Shown here: positions 1 to 9,098 of the stretch, in pieces | Layout: each line of letters starts with the position of its first letter | How positions within the stretch are numbered: the first letter of the stretch is position 1 | Assembly (NCBI RefSeq): GCF_028401385.1 | Contig: NZ_JAQOMR010000001.1 | Location: forward strand, 436,501-500,500 | Length of the DNA: 64,000 bases | Source of the DNA: Marinicella algicola | GTDB lineage: Bacteria > Pseudomonadota > Gammaproteobacteria > Xanthomonadales > Marinicellaceae | Reading direction: 5' to 3' | The notes under the pieces: model-generated | Databases searched by the model: none | Told to the model about the DNA's origin: nothing | Seen by the model: the letters and a program-made list of their open reading frames with translations, nothing else | Made by a program: the position numbers and the translations under genes

Positions 1-976
1 CCGCACGATAGATATCGGGCAGGGCCTCGTCGGAGACATAGCCGGAGAAATGAACCTTGTCTTCCAGCTCCAGCGTTTTGACCTGATCCTTCAACTCATT
101 GAGAATGCGGGTTTCAAGCTCATCCATATCCGCGCCGCCGACAGCCAGATGAAGCTCGGCATCGGGCACACGCTCGACCATCACGGAAAACGCCTCGATC
201 AGCAGGTCGTACCCCTTGTTGGTGGCCAGCCTGCCGAGTGCCAGCACGGACTTGCCCTTGAAGCCGAACTGTTCGCGCAGCATGTTTCGCGAGGCTGCCG
301 AGATCGGATAGAACCGGTTGTCGTCGTAGCCCGGCGGGATCATGTAAACGCGGTCTTCGCGGATACCGTAATCCTCAACCAGCATGTCGACCTGGATCGG
401 CGTTGTCGCGATCACACTGTCGCAGGCGCGGTATATCTTGTTTTCATGCTTGATCCGTTCGGTGAAGTTGAAGTCCTTTTCGAACTGCTCCTTCTTGTCC
501 GGATAGTCCGTTTCCATCGTCCGCTTCTTCCACAGGCCCAGCGAATGCGGGGTATGGAGATGCGGAATGGACAGCGCTTCGGCCAGTCTCAGGCCGGCAT
601 AACCGGCATCCCAATAATGGGAATTGATGAAATTATAGCTCAGATCGTGCTCGCGCATGTAGCGCAGTGCGTTTTCGCTCCACTCCAGAAGGTTTTTATA
701 AAGGTATTCCTTGGGAATGAATTCCTTGCCGCCGCAGGGAATGCGGACGACGCGCACGCGCTCGTCAACCTCGTCGATTTCCGGCTGGTCCTCGAACCGG
801 CGGGTGTAGATGTCGACGGAAAAACCGAGTTGGGCGAGTTTCTTTGAAAGCTCGAGAATATAAACAACCTGGCCGCCGGTATCGGCAGCACCGAGTGGAG
901 GATCGGCCGCGACATAGCCGTGGGTGGAAACAAGAGCGATACTGGGAAATTTATCGGACTCGTTTATGTGAGCCAT
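1..976 (-). CDS. mfpsA: Mannosylfructose-phosphate synthase (partial, N-terminal 325 residues)
   Basis: A GT4-family, sucrose-phosphate-synthase-like glycosyltransferase that leaves the left edge of the window. MfpsA joins GDP-mannose and fructose 6-phosphate to give mannosylfructose phosphate, the precursor of the osmolyte mannosylfructose described in Agrobacterium. Visible features are the N-terminal loop GAADTGGQVVY (residues 29-39), SHYWDAGYAG near 117, HTPHSLG near 145 and IPPGYDDNRF near 213, all typical of the SPS/sucrose-synthase branch. The ATG at 976 follows AAGGAAGG with good spacing. The match to the Agrobacterium protein is from memory of its sequence and is close over the whole visible part; a plain sucrose-phosphate synthase is the alternative. 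The cognate phosphatase gene would be expected beyond the left edge. Confidence 0.85.
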   Translation of the reverse strand, partial: MAHINESDKFPSIALVSTHGYVAADPPLGAADTGGQVVYILELSKKLAQLGFSVDIYTRRFEDQPEIDEVDERVRVVRIPCGGKEFIPKEYLYKNLLEWSENALRYMREHDLSYNFINSHYWDAGYAGLRLAEALSIPHLHTPHSLGLWKKRTMETDYPDKKEQFEKDFNFTERIKHENKIYRACDSVIATTPIQVDMLVEDYGIREDRVYMIPPGYDDNRFYPISAASRNMLREQFGFKGKSVLALGRLATNKGYDLLIEAFSVMVERVPDAELHLAVGGADMDELETRILNELKDQVKTLELEDKVHFSGYVSDEALPDIYRA

Positions 977-1199
977 AATGGATCCTTCCTTGCAATACGT
1001 CGGGTGACATCGCGCAGCGGTCGGTTTCGCTATCAAGCATGATGGTCGTCTGTGGTGAAATCTTCAGACGAAAGAAACGGCCGGGCACACGTCCCGCGCC
1101 ATAGTAACGCATAAAGCACGCATTGGTTCCGAAGAAACTTGAGAAGGGCAGGTTTCTGTGGAAGATTTGGATCATACTCCAAGCCCTACAGGAAAAAAC

Positions 1200-2467
1200 A
1201 TGCAATTTAATGACGATCCGGCCGGTTTTCTGCGTTCACTCTTCGACGTTGCGGTGGCGGCCGCAGATCCGATGGAACAGGTCTCCAGATATCTGCCCGA
1301 ATTGCCGAAGGGCCGCACCATCGTCGTTGGCGCGGGCAAGGGTTCGGCCCGCATGGCCGAGGCGCTGGAAGCTTGCTGGGAAGGTCCGCTCGAAGGTGTG
1401 GTCGTGACCCGCTATGGCCACGAAGCACCATGCGACAAGATCCAGATCCTCTCCGCCTCCCACCCTGTGCCGGACGAAGCCGGTGAGCGCGCCGCCAAGC
1501 AAATCCTGGAGACGGTGTCCGATCTCACGGAAGATGACCTGGTGATTGTGCTGATTTCCGGAGGGGGTCGGCGCTTCTGTCCCTTCCGCAGGAGGGGCTG
1601 ACGCTGGATGACAAGATCGCGATCAACAAGGCGCTGTTGCGCTGCGGAGCCTCGATCGATGAGGTCAACTGCGTGCGCAAGCACCTGTCCGCGATCAAGG
1701 GCGGTTGGCTTGCCGCTGCGATCCATCCGGCTCGCTGCCACACATTGCTGATATCCGATGTGCCGGGCGATGACCCGGCGATCATCGCCTCGGGACCGAC
1801 TGTCGGCGAGGCCACAACGGCGGAAGATGCCAAGGCGATCATCAAACGCTACCGCATCGAGCTGCCGGATCATGTGGCCCAGCATCTGGATTCGCGGCTT
1901 GCTGAATGCGTGGCGCCGGATGATCCACGGCTGGCGCGGGCCGACAATCACATCATTGCAACCCCGCTGATCTCGCTTCAGGCCGCGGCAGAAAAAGCGC
2001 GTGCGGCAGGGCTGAACGTACTGGTGCTTGGCGACACGATCGAAGGGGAGGCGAGCGAGGTCGGCATTGTGCATGCGGGCATTGTCGAGGCCATCTATCA
2101 TCACAATGTTCCGCTACCCCGTCCGGCACTGGTTCTTTCCGGCGGCGAAACCAGCGTGACCGTGAAGGGCGACGGCCGCGGCGGCCGCAATGTCGAGTTT
2201 CTGCTTTCTCTGGCCGTGCACCTAAACGGGCTTCCGGATGTCCATGCGCTTTCTGGCGATACCGACGGGGTCGACGGGCGCGAAGAGGTCGCTGGCGCCG
2301 TAATCGGTCCCGACACGCTCGAACGGGCGAGGGCCGCCGGCATCGATGCGCGGGCGATGCTTGAAAACAATGATGCTCACAGTTTTTTCGAGGCGCTCGG
2401 CGATCAGGTGATCACCGGACCGACACTGACCAATGTCAACGATTTCAGGGCCATCCTTATACTTTAA
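1200..2467 (+). CDS. Glycerate 2-kinase, GckA/TtuD (MOFRL) family, frameshifted
   Basis: This enzyme phosphorylates D-glycerate to 2-phosphoglycerate, feeding serine-cycle, tartrate and hydroxypyruvate catabolism into glycolysis. The N-terminal part has VGAGKGSARMAEALE and VLISGGG; the C-terminal MOFRL part has LSGGETSVTVKGDGRGGRN and SGDTDGVDG. The frame breaks in SGGGSALLSLP at a run of five G (1563-1567). Adding one G restores a continuous protein of about 422 residues, so this is probably a base-calling deletion. I prefer the ATG at 1200 (AGGA seven bases upstream, FLRSLFDVAV close behind) over the GTG at 1158. The gene is divergent from mfpsA across a roughly 220-bp gap. Confidence 0.85.
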
Positions 2468-2632
2468 CCGGCAGGTGTTGGGCTTGCGGTGCTATGGACT
2501 GCTGACATAAGGCTCCAATGTACGGGCTGATTTACCGATTGGTAACCATATTGCCACATTTTTTGATGAAGACCCCGACCGGTGCATTTCGCCGGTCGCG
2601 ATTCACAAGTCTCTGGCTGAACTGGATTACCA

Positions 2633-3616
2633 ATGCATCGTTTGCTGAACGGCCTTTTCGGCCTTGGCGTCCTGGCGCTCGCCTCGTGCGCGTCCTCCGG
2701 ACATCGTGATACGGTCGCATTGCAGACAGCGCTGGTTGCGACCGAAGCGCCCCTGGATATCAGCGGCGGCAGCCCGGAGGCTCTCGAGAAGATGGTGACG
2801 GGGTCAATCGACAACGAACCAGAACCCGCGCCGGTTCAGATCGGCTCGATCCACGCACGGATCGTTCCGGGCGCGGATCAAGGCGCGCCGTTGCAGCCTG
2901 TTCACCTCGCCGGGGATGGGGTGCCGCGTACATATCCGCTCGCCGGTCGCACGATCTATCTCGAGGAAACCCGTGACATCCTGCTTGCCCCCAAGGAAGT
3001 CGTCCTCACATTCGATGACGGCCCGGTTCCGGGCCGCACACCTGCGGTGCTGCATGCGCTCGAAAACCATGGCGTCAGGGGACTGTTTTTCATGGTCGGC
3101 GAAATGGCGCACTACTATCCTGAAATTGCAGCAGAAGTTGTCGAAAGCGGCCAGACCATCGGTTCGCACACCTATTCGCATCCGCACCTGCCGGCGCTTT
3201 CGCTTGCGGCGGCTGTTGCCAATATCGACCGCGGCGCACACGCGGTAGAGAAGGCAACCGGCGTGGCCCCACGCTTCTTCCGCTTCCCTTATCTTGCCGA
3301 GAATAAAAGCCTCGACCAGGCGCTGCTGGATCGCGGTATGATCCCGGTCGGCATCGATATCGATTCACGTGACTACGAGGAGGCCTCGACGTCTGTTCTG
3401 GTCAACAGGATCATGACCGGTCTCCAAAAGCGCGGTGGCGGGATTGTGCTGATGCACGACCTGCAGGGCCGCACGGCGCGTGCCATCGGTCCGTTGCTCA
3501 ACCGGCTTGAGGTCGAAGGCTACAAGGTGGTAACGGTCAGATCCGGACGGCCACCGGAGGAAAAACCGGAAACGCTGATGGCACGGCTGTCCCGCAATAC
3601 CCTCTTTGCGCAGTAG
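2633..3616 (+). CDS. Polysaccharide deacetylase (NodB domain) lipoprotein
   Basis: This carbohydrate esterase family 4 protein has 327 residues. An N-terminal export signal ends in a lipobox (LASC, Cys about residue 19), which predicts a lipoprotein. The NodB domain begins near residue 120 with LTFDDGP (catalytic base and metal Asp), then SHTYSHPHL (metal His pair), RFPY, and near the C-terminus IVLMHD (catalytic His). All CE4 motifs are present, so it is probably active. The substrate could be peptidoglycan, chitin-like or exopolysaccharide N-acetyl groups; nothing here decides. The Shine-Dalgarno is weak. The frame is intact. Confidence 0.85.
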   Translation: MHRLLNGLFGLGVLALASCASSGHRDTVALQTALVATEAPLDISGGSPEALEKMVTGSIDNEPEPAPVQIGSIHARIVPGADQGAPLQPVHLAGDGVPRTYPLAGRTIYLEETRDILLAPKEVVLTFDDGPVPGRTPAVLHALENHGVRGLFFMVGEMAHYYPEIAAEVVESGQTIGSHTYSHPHLPALSLAAAVANIDRGAHAVEKATGVAPRFFRFPYLAENKSLDQALLDRGMIPVGIDIDSRDYEEASTSVLVNRIMTGLQKRGGGIVLMHDLQGRTARAIGPLLNRLEVEGYKVVTVRSGRPPEEKPETLMARLSRNTLFAQ

Positions 3617-3793
3617 CCTGCGGTTTCAGGGCGTACCGCAAGCCGCCGAACCGGCTTGAAAAGGCTGAGATTGCGGTCTAGAACCGCGGCATTCCGGCGG
3701 ATGCGATCGTGATCGGCCCGCCACCGATGTGCTGCCGCGGAGCATGACGTTTCAGCAGGCAGCGCACGGGTTTCAGCAAAACGGGAGGCGTCC

Positions 3794-4909
3794 ATGAGCC
3801 ATCGTAAACTGTTTCTTCTGCCCGGTGACGGTATCGGCCCGGAAATTACCGCAGAACTCGAAAAGATCATCGCGTTCATGAACGAGAAGACCGGTGCCGG
3901 CTTTGAGGTCGAAAAGGGTCTTGTCGGCGGATCGGCCTATGATGCTCATGGCGTCGCGATCTCCGATGATGACATGGCGCGGGCGATGGCGGCCGATGCT
4001 GTGATTCTGGCGGCTGTCGGCGGTCCGAAATGGGACAATGTGCCGTATGATGTGCGGCCCGAAGCCGGCCTGCTTCGCCTGCGCAAGGATATGCAGCTGT
4101 TCGCCAATCTGCGTCCGGCGATCTGCTATTCCGCACTGGCCGCGTCCTCCTCGCTGAAGCCTGAACTGGTCGAAGGCCTCGATATCCTGATCGTGCGTGA
4201 GCTCACCGGTGGCGTCTATTTCGGTGAGCCGAAGGAGATCATCGATCTCGACAACGGCCAGCAGCGCGCCATCGATACGCAGGTCTATGACACCTATGAA
4301 ATCGAACGCATCGCAGCCGTTGCCTTCGATCTCGCCAGCACCCGTGACAACCGGGTCTGCTCGATGGATAAGCGCAATGTGATGAAGTCCGGCCTGTTCT
4401 GGAACCAGGTCGTCAGCCGTGTTCATGCCGAGAAATATCCCGATGTTCAGCTCTCGCACATGCTCGCCGACGCCGGTGGCATGCAACTGGTGCGCGCCCC
4501 GAAACAGTTCGATGTGATCGTCACCGATAATCTCTTCGGCGATCTGCTGTCCGATGTTGCCGCCATGCTGACCGGTTCGCTCGGTATGCTGCCGTCGGCC
4601 TCGCTTGGCGCTGAAGACCCGGCGACAGGCAAGCGCAAGGCAATGTATGAGCCCGTGCACGGCTCCGCGCCGGATATCGCCGGTCAGGGCGTTGCCAATC
4701 CGCTGGCCATGATTGCCTCGTTTGCAATGTGCATGCGTTACTCTTTCAACATGATTGCGGAAGCCGAAGCACTGGATGCGGCGATTGCCCAGGTGCTGGA
4801 AGACGGGCTTCGCACCGGTGACATCATGGCGGAAGGTTGCCGCAAGGTCGGGACCACGGCCATGGGTGACGCGGTGGTCGAAGCTTTTGCAAGCAAACTG
4901 GCTGTCTGA
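3794..4909 (+). CDS. leuB: 3-isopropylmalate dehydrogenase
   Basis: This cytoplasmic leucine-biosynthesis enzyme oxidises and decarboxylates 3-isopropylmalate to 2-oxoisocaproate with NAD. The 371-residue protein is full length for the family. Visible motifs are PGDGIGPE (10-17), the substrate/metal segment [18 protein letters not shown], the metal-binding Asp region [11 protein letters not shown], and the NAD-binding [11 protein letters not shown]. The ATG at 3794 sits after GGGAGG. A strong hairpin follows the stop codon. The frame is intact, in contrast to many neighbours. Confidence 0.97.
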   Translation: MSHRKLFLLPGDGIGPEITAELEKIIAFMNEKTGAGFEVEKGLVGGSAYDAHGVAISDDDMARAMAADAVILAAVGGPKWDNVPYDVRPEAGLLRLRKDMQLFANLRPAICYSALAASSSLKPELVEGLDILIVRELTGGVYFGEPKEIIDLDNGQQRAIDTQVYDTYEIERIAAVAFDLASTRDNRVCSMDKRNVMKSGLFWNQVVSRVHAEKYPDVQLSHMLADAGGMQLVRAPKQFDVIVTDNLFGDLLSDVAAMLTGSLGMLPSASLGAEDPATGKRKAMYEPVHGSAPDIAGQGVANPLAMIASFAMCMRYSFNMIAEAEALDAAIAQVLEDGLRTGDIMAEGCRKVGTTAMGDAVVEAFASKLAV

Positions 4910-4919
4910 GAAATCCTTT

Positions 4920-4945
4920 GGCGCCGGTCCTTCCAAACCGGCGCC
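4920..4945 (+). terminator. Hairpin downstream of leuB
   Basis: GGCGCCGGT (4920-4928) and ACCGGCGCC (4937-4945) form a perfect nine-base-pair stem around an eight-base loop, eleven bases after the leuB stop. There is no clear U tract, so it may act as an attenuating or mRNA-stabilising hairpin rather than a full intrinsic terminator. Confidence 0.6.
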
Positions 4946-4965
4946 GATCCCCTAAATTGGTGCGG

Positions 4966-5907
4966 ATGAAAGAAACGCACCAATCTCAGCCCGTATCCGG
5001 CCTGCGCCTTTTCTGGAAACGCAAAACGGCGGCAAAGTCCTTTTCCATTGCTGCGACCCGCTGGCCCTGGTTCCTGTTTCCCGCCGCGACCATGGCTCTG
5101 TTGTTCCTGGCCACGCTCGATGGTCCGGTCGCGGTCGCCCGCGATGCCATGTCGCCAGCATTTCAGGATGTCGCCGGGCGCATGACCGACCTGACCACCG
5201 CGCCCTGGATTCTGGTCGTGAGCGGCGTTGTCGCACTTGCTGCGCTGGCTTTTCTGGCAAGGTCCTCAACCGTGTCTGGCCGATATCGCGCGGTCCTCAT
5301 CGTTCATCAGGCCTCATATGTGTTTGCCACCGTGGCGCTTGCCAGTGCGACGGTCAATGTGGTGAAGCGGCTGATTGGAAGAGCGCGGCCGACGCTGTTC
5401 GAAAGCGTTGGCGATCTGCATTTCAATGTCGGCGGCTGGGCCTATGACTATGCGAGCTTTCCTCCGGTCATGCCACCACCTCAGGTGCGGTCTTCGCCGC
5501 ACTTGCGTTGCTTTTCCCCGGATGGGGCCGGGTTTTGCCTGCGTTGCGATTTTCTTCGCATTTGCTCGCGTTGCTGTCGGAGCGCATTATCCAAGCGACA
5601 TTTCGGCCGGCCTTTTTACGGCGCATGGGTTGCGGTGCTGATGTCTGTGATATTCGCGCATTATCGTCTGCTGTTTGCAACTCCTGAAAAGGGCTGCCGC
5701 GGCGCAGAGGTCCTGCCGGAGGGCGTGGCTGAACTGCGGCCTTTTGCCGGGAGTCGGGCTGTCAGGGCCGGCATGCTCTGTCATTGCGCCGGCATGCCGC
5801 AGAACGCCTGGGCCAATGCTCCTTGCTGTTTTAAAATGATAGCAGAACCGGTTGACCCCGGCTATTGTGCGGTATTCACCCACCTTTTTGTCAGAAGTAA
5901 TCGATGA
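4966..5907 (+). CDS. PAP2-superfamily phosphatase, three frameshifts
   Basis: A membrane phosphatase of the type-2 phosphatidic acid phosphatase family. Several hydrophobic segments precede the first motif KRLIGRARP. The second motif FPSGHATTSG (about 5456-5485) and the third RVAVGAHYPSD (about 5565-5600) lie in the two other reading frames, and the original frame resumes at GAWVAVLMSVIFAHYRLLF. Three one-base deletions explain this: one T near 5463, one in TTTT 5533-5536, one in TTTTT 5613-5617. The last roughly 70 codons to 5907 do not look like this family, so the true C-terminus is uncertain. The stop overlaps the next start as ATGA. The substrate (lipid A, undecaprenyl or phosphatidyl phosphate) is not decided. 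Confidence 0.75.
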   Translation: MKETHQSQPVSGLRLFWKRKTAAKSFSIAATRWPWFLFPAATMALLFLATLDGPVAVARDAMSPAFQDVAGRMTDLTTAPWILVVSGVVALAALAFLARSSTVSGRYRAVLIVHQASYVFATVALASATVNVVKRLIGRARPTLFESVGDLHFNVGGWAYDYASFPPVMPPPQVRSSPHLRCFSPDGAGFCLRCDFLRICSRCCRSALSKRHFGRPFYGAWVAVLMSVIFAHYRLLFATPEKGCRGAEVLPEGVAELRPFAGSRAVRAGMLCHCAGMPQNAWANAPCCFKMIAEPVDPGYCAVFTHLFVRSNR

Positions 5908-7432
5908 GCCAATCAGATGAGAGCCGGGCAGGCGAGAGCCAGGCAGACGACACCCGTGCAGACGAGAACGGGGCAGACGAAACCCGGATTGAACACGAGC
6001 TGCACCGAGTTGCAGCCTCCAACGATCCCTTTGCCGCAGCTGTCCGCACCACCCGGATGCCGATGCTGATCACCGATCCGGCGCGGCCCGACAACCCTGT
6101 GGTTTTTGCCAATGACGCATTCCTGCTGCTGACAGGTTACGAGCGGGATGAGCTTTTGGGCCGGAACTGCCGGTTCCTGCAGGGCCCCGGCACGAATTCT
6201 GACGATATCACCAAGGTGCGCAATGCGATCGCGCGTCAGGAGCCGATCGAGATCGACCTGCTCAACTACCGCAAGGACGGTTCGAGTTTCTGGAACCGGG
6301 TTCTGATCTCGCCGGTTTTCGACGATCAAGGTAAGCTGACCTATTTCTTTGCCTCGCAGTTCGATGTGACGCCTGAGCGTCGGCGGATCGCGGAAATGCA
6401 TGTCTCGCAGGAGGAGCTTGAGACGCAGATCGAGCAGCGCATCCAGGATCTGAGAGCTTCTGAAAACCGTCTGCGCTTTATCCTTGAAGCCGCGAAAATG
6501 GGATCGTGGACCCTCGAGCTTGCCACAAAAAGACTGATCGTTTCCGCGCAGGCCAAGGCCAATTTGGGGCTGGCACCCGCCGACCGGTTGACCCTCGAAG
6601 ATGTCCGCAAGGCTGTCGACCCTGCAGATCTCGAGGACTGGTCCGCTGGGCTGGAGCGCACGATAAGCGGCGAGCAGGACCTCCACATGGTCTATCGCAT
6701 CCGCACACCGAATGGTGAACTGCGCTGGCTGGAGGCACGCGGCCAGCTGTCCGGCGCTCCCGACGGTCACCAGTTCGTCAGCGGGATTACCCAGGACATC
6801 ACAGAGCGCAAGGAGGCGGAGGAGCATAGAAAGCTGCTCGCCCGCGAACTCAACCACCGGGTCAAGAATTCACTCGCAATCGCGCAGTCGATCTTCTCGC
6901 AGTCGCTGAAGTCTGCTGGCTCAATCGATGAAGCCCAGAAAATCGCTTTCGGGCGTATCCACGCCATGTCGACGGCGCAGGACCTTCTGACCAAGGAGGG
7001 CTGGAATTCGGCCGAACTGCGCGCACTCGTCGGGGATGTGATGGAGCCGTTCAAGGGGGCCGATATCAGGATCGGTGGGCCGCGTGTCATCCTCAATGCG
7101 CAGGCGGTCTCCGCGTTGTCGCTGGCGCTTTACGAACTGGCGACCAATGCCACGAAATATGGCGCGCTTTCGGTGCCCGGAGGCTCGGTGACGATCCACT
7201 GGGAGATCGTCAAAAACGATCGCCGCACGCTGCATTTTCACTGGAGTGAGATGGGTGGGCCACCGGTCGAGCCGCCGAAAAACGTGGATTCGGGTCGCGC
7301 ATGATCGAAGAGATCGTTGCCAATTCGATGGAGGGCAAGGCCAGGATCGAATACCGGCCGACCGGTGTGCTTTACAGGATCGTGGCGGATCTTCCAGATG
7401 ATCCCGACAGGATCGGCCCGCGCGAGAGGTAG
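5904..7432 (+). CDS. LOV-PAS HWE-family sensor histidine kinase, frameshifted near the C-terminus
   Basis: A soluble blue-light receptor kinase. The LOV domain (about residues 45-160) has the photoactive-cysteine motif GRNCRFLQGP (Cys89), FANDAFLLLTGY and the C-terminal strand YFFASQFDVT. A second PAS domain covers about 190-300. The kinase core has the HWE phosphoacceptor segment ARELNHRVKNSLAIAQS, ALYELATNATKYGALS (N box) and HFHWSEMGGP. The frame breaks at A5 7278-7282; one extra A gives GFGSRMIEEIVANSMEGKA and a stop at 7432, about 509 residues. The domain order matches Brucella LOV-HK. No response-regulator gene is adjacent, so the partner must be encoded elsewhere. Confidence 0.9.
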
Positions 7433-7477
7433 GCCGGGGAGCCTGCCTGAGCAGCAGTGCCTTCCGGCAAAGAAAGA

Positions 7478-7531
7478 CCCCGAAGCTGCAATCAAAGCAG
7501 GCTTCAGGGCCAGTCGGGGAGGGGCTTTTTT
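7478..7531 (+). terminator. Possible terminator between the kinase and rraA-like gene
   Basis: CCCCGA (7478-7483) pairs with TCGGGG (7514-7519), enclosing an imperfect inner stem GAAGCTGC / GCAGGCTTC. It is followed by AGGGGCTTTTTT, giving a T run on the plus strand between two convergent genes. Confidence 0.4.
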
Positions 7532-7532
7532 G

Positions 7533-8195
7533 TTATTCTGCCGGCCAGATGGCCTGCAGCTTTTCGCCCGCCAGAATGCGGTCGCGATTGGTGGCTTCTT
7601 CCTTGCCGAGCGCGTCGGCCTGATCGGCGACGGCCTTGACGTGTTCCTTTGCGATCACGACCACACCGTCGATATCGCCGAAGATCACATCGCCGGGTTT
7701 GACGGTCGCCTTGCCGATCTGCAGCGGGACCTGGCTTTTCTTCGGTTCCTTCTTGCCGGTCACGCCGATCGGGCTCGGCATGGTGCCGAACAGCGGATAG
7801 CCGAGCGAGCGCACCTGTGCGAGATCGCGCACTGTGCCGTTGACGACGGTTGCGGCGCAGCCGTGGGTCTTGGCGCCGGTGCTCATCAGTTCACCGGAGC
7901 AGGAGCCCGGTGCACAGGAGGCGTCGCAGACCATGATGCCGCCCTTGGGGGCGTTGTCGATGGCGTTGTGGTAAACGTCCTGAGGTTCGCCCTTCCTGTC
8001 GGACGGTTCGAACAGCACCGTGACAGCCGGTCCGCAGACCACGTCACCAGGTTCGAGTGCGCCGAGAAGCGAGATGCCCTCGAGGCAACCCCACAGGCCG
8101 AGCGCTTCCATGCTGTCATGGATGTCGCCGGAGTACCATTTCTTCAGGCGTTCGATTGCCTCCCAATCGGTGTCCGAATAGTCGAAGTCGGCCAT
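7533..8195 (-). CDS. RraA-family protein (HMG/CHA aldolase-like)
   Basis: A 220-residue protein of the RraA/4-hydroxy-4-methyl-2-oxoglutarate aldolase fold. Visible family segments are HDSMEALGLWGCLEGI, PGDVVCGPAVTV, the active-site loop region GGIMVCDASCAPGSCSGELMSTGAKTHG and TVVNGTVRD, then VKPGDVIFGDIDGVVVI. The start at 8195 is preceded by AGAGGAA and is natural for the family (MADFDYSDTD). In the sequence as given the frame is open into the upstream GntR gene; I treat these as two genes (see the GntR entry). Its position beside a TTT transporter suggests a role in carboxylate catabolism. The substrate is unknown. Confidence 0.8.
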   Translation of the reverse strand: MADFDYSDTDWEAIERLKKWYSGDIHDSMEALGLWGCLEGISLLGALEPGDVVCGPAVTVLFEPSDRKGEPQDVYHNAIDNAPKGGIMVCDASCAPGSCSGELMSTGAKTHGCAATVVNGTVRDLAQVRSLGYPLFGTMPSPIGVTGKKEPKKSQVPLQIGKATVKPGDVIFGDIDGVVVIAKEHVKAVADQADALGKEEATNRDRILAGEKLQAIWPAE

Positions 8196-8196
8196 T

Positions 8197-8975
8197 TTAT
8201 TCCTCTTTTCTGGCTTTTTCTGGTTGGATTTCTCGATCGCCTGTCGCAGGTAGTCTGCGGAATTGTCGATCTGGGCGCGCAGCAGCGCCTTGGAGCCGGC
8301 CTTGTCGCGCTTGCTGATCAGGTCGAAAATACTGGCGTGTTCGGCATAGGCCTCGTCGAGCGATTTTGTCGGCACCCGGCTGGATACGTGGATCACGTCG
8401 TTGATGAGGCCGGAAAGATTGTCATAGATGTGTTGCAGCACCTGGTTGTCGGTTGCATGCACCAGCGCCAGGTGGAAGCTGGCATCGGCGTTGACGAAGC
8501 CGGAAAAGTCTTTCTGGTCGCGGGCCTTCTGCATTGCTTCCAGCGCAGCCTCGACCGCCGGGGTGACCGGGTTTTCCAGATCCGTCAGGATTTCCAGAAC
8601 CTCTGCCTCGATCATCCGGCGCACGGCCATGAGCTGCAGCAGGTAGTCGGGGTCGGTTGAAAAGCGCTGGCGCACCGTGACGGCAAGCGTGTCGAGGTAG
8701 CCATCGACATCGTCGCGCACAACTTCGGTGCGTTCGCCATGACGCCGGCGCACCAGCCCCTTGGTTTCTAGCACCTGGATCGCCTCGCGCACGGAGCGGG
8801 TGGACACGCCGAATTCACTGGCAATGGCGCTTTCGGAGCCAAGGCGGTCGCCGATATTCAGTTCGCCGTTCAGGATACGGTTTTCCAGAATGGACGATAC
8901 TTCCGAGTGCAGGCGTTCACGCCGCCGGAGCAGTCCGCTATTGCTCTTTTCGGTTTCGACATCGGTTCTCGTCAT
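8197..8975 (-). CDS. GntR (FadR-type) transcriptional regulator
   Basis: A winged-helix regulator with an N-terminal HTH (residues about 20-80; SESAIASEFGVSTRSVREAI, then VRRRHGERTEV) and a C-terminal all-helical FCD ligand domain with DASFHLALVHATDN. Read literally, it continues without a stop into the RraA-like protein. One missing A in the A5 run (complement of T5 8215-8219) would end it in a TAA at 8199-8197, one base before the ATG at 8195 with a Shine-Dalgarno in between; this is the ordinary arrangement. The start at 8975 follows GAGGAAC. It probably binds the palindrome at 9008-9029 and represses itself and tctCBA in response to the transported carboxylate. Confidence 0.85.
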
Positions 8976-8999
8976 GTGGTTCCGTTCCTCTTCATTGTG

Positions 9000-9028
9000 T
9001 TGACAATACTTATGTCATGAGTCATAAG
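9000..9028 (+). promoter_or_regulatory. Probable tctC promoter
   Basis: TTGACA (9000-9005) and CATAAG (9023-9028) are separated by 17 bases, about 70 bases upstream of the tctC start. The -35 is perfect and the -10 matches TATAAT at four of six positions. The operator palindrome covers the spacer and the -10. Confidence 0.5.
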
Positions 9029-9044
9029 TCAAGTGTTATGTCAT
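9008..9044. promoter_or_regulatory. Palindromic operator between GntR and tctC
   Basis: ACTTATG (9008-9014) and CATAAGT (9023-9029) form a perfect inverted repeat with an eight-base centre. The half-site TTATGTCAT occurs at 9010-9018 and again as a direct repeat at 9036-9044, 26 bases away. The location between divergent genes, over the predicted promoter, fits a GntR autoregulatory operator. Confidence 0.6.
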
Positions 9045-9098
9045 TGCGGGGTCGCTGCGAAAGCGGGTTCGAAGCAAGACTCACAACGGGAGGTAGAT

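Noticed and set aside
3773..4936. Long open frame antisense to leuB (387 codons)
   Set aside because: It mirrors an intact, unmistakable leuB; its translation resembles no family and has the composition of an antisense frame in G+C-rich DNA.
5456..5620. PAP2 gene as a true pseudogene
   Set aside because: Three deletions within 160 bases at T positions and runs restore all three phosphatase motifs in order; base-calling error is simpler.
7317..8660. Long open frame (447 codons) opposite rraA and gntR
   Set aside because: The minus strand carries recognisable RraA and GntR domains; the plus-strand translation is unlike any known protein.
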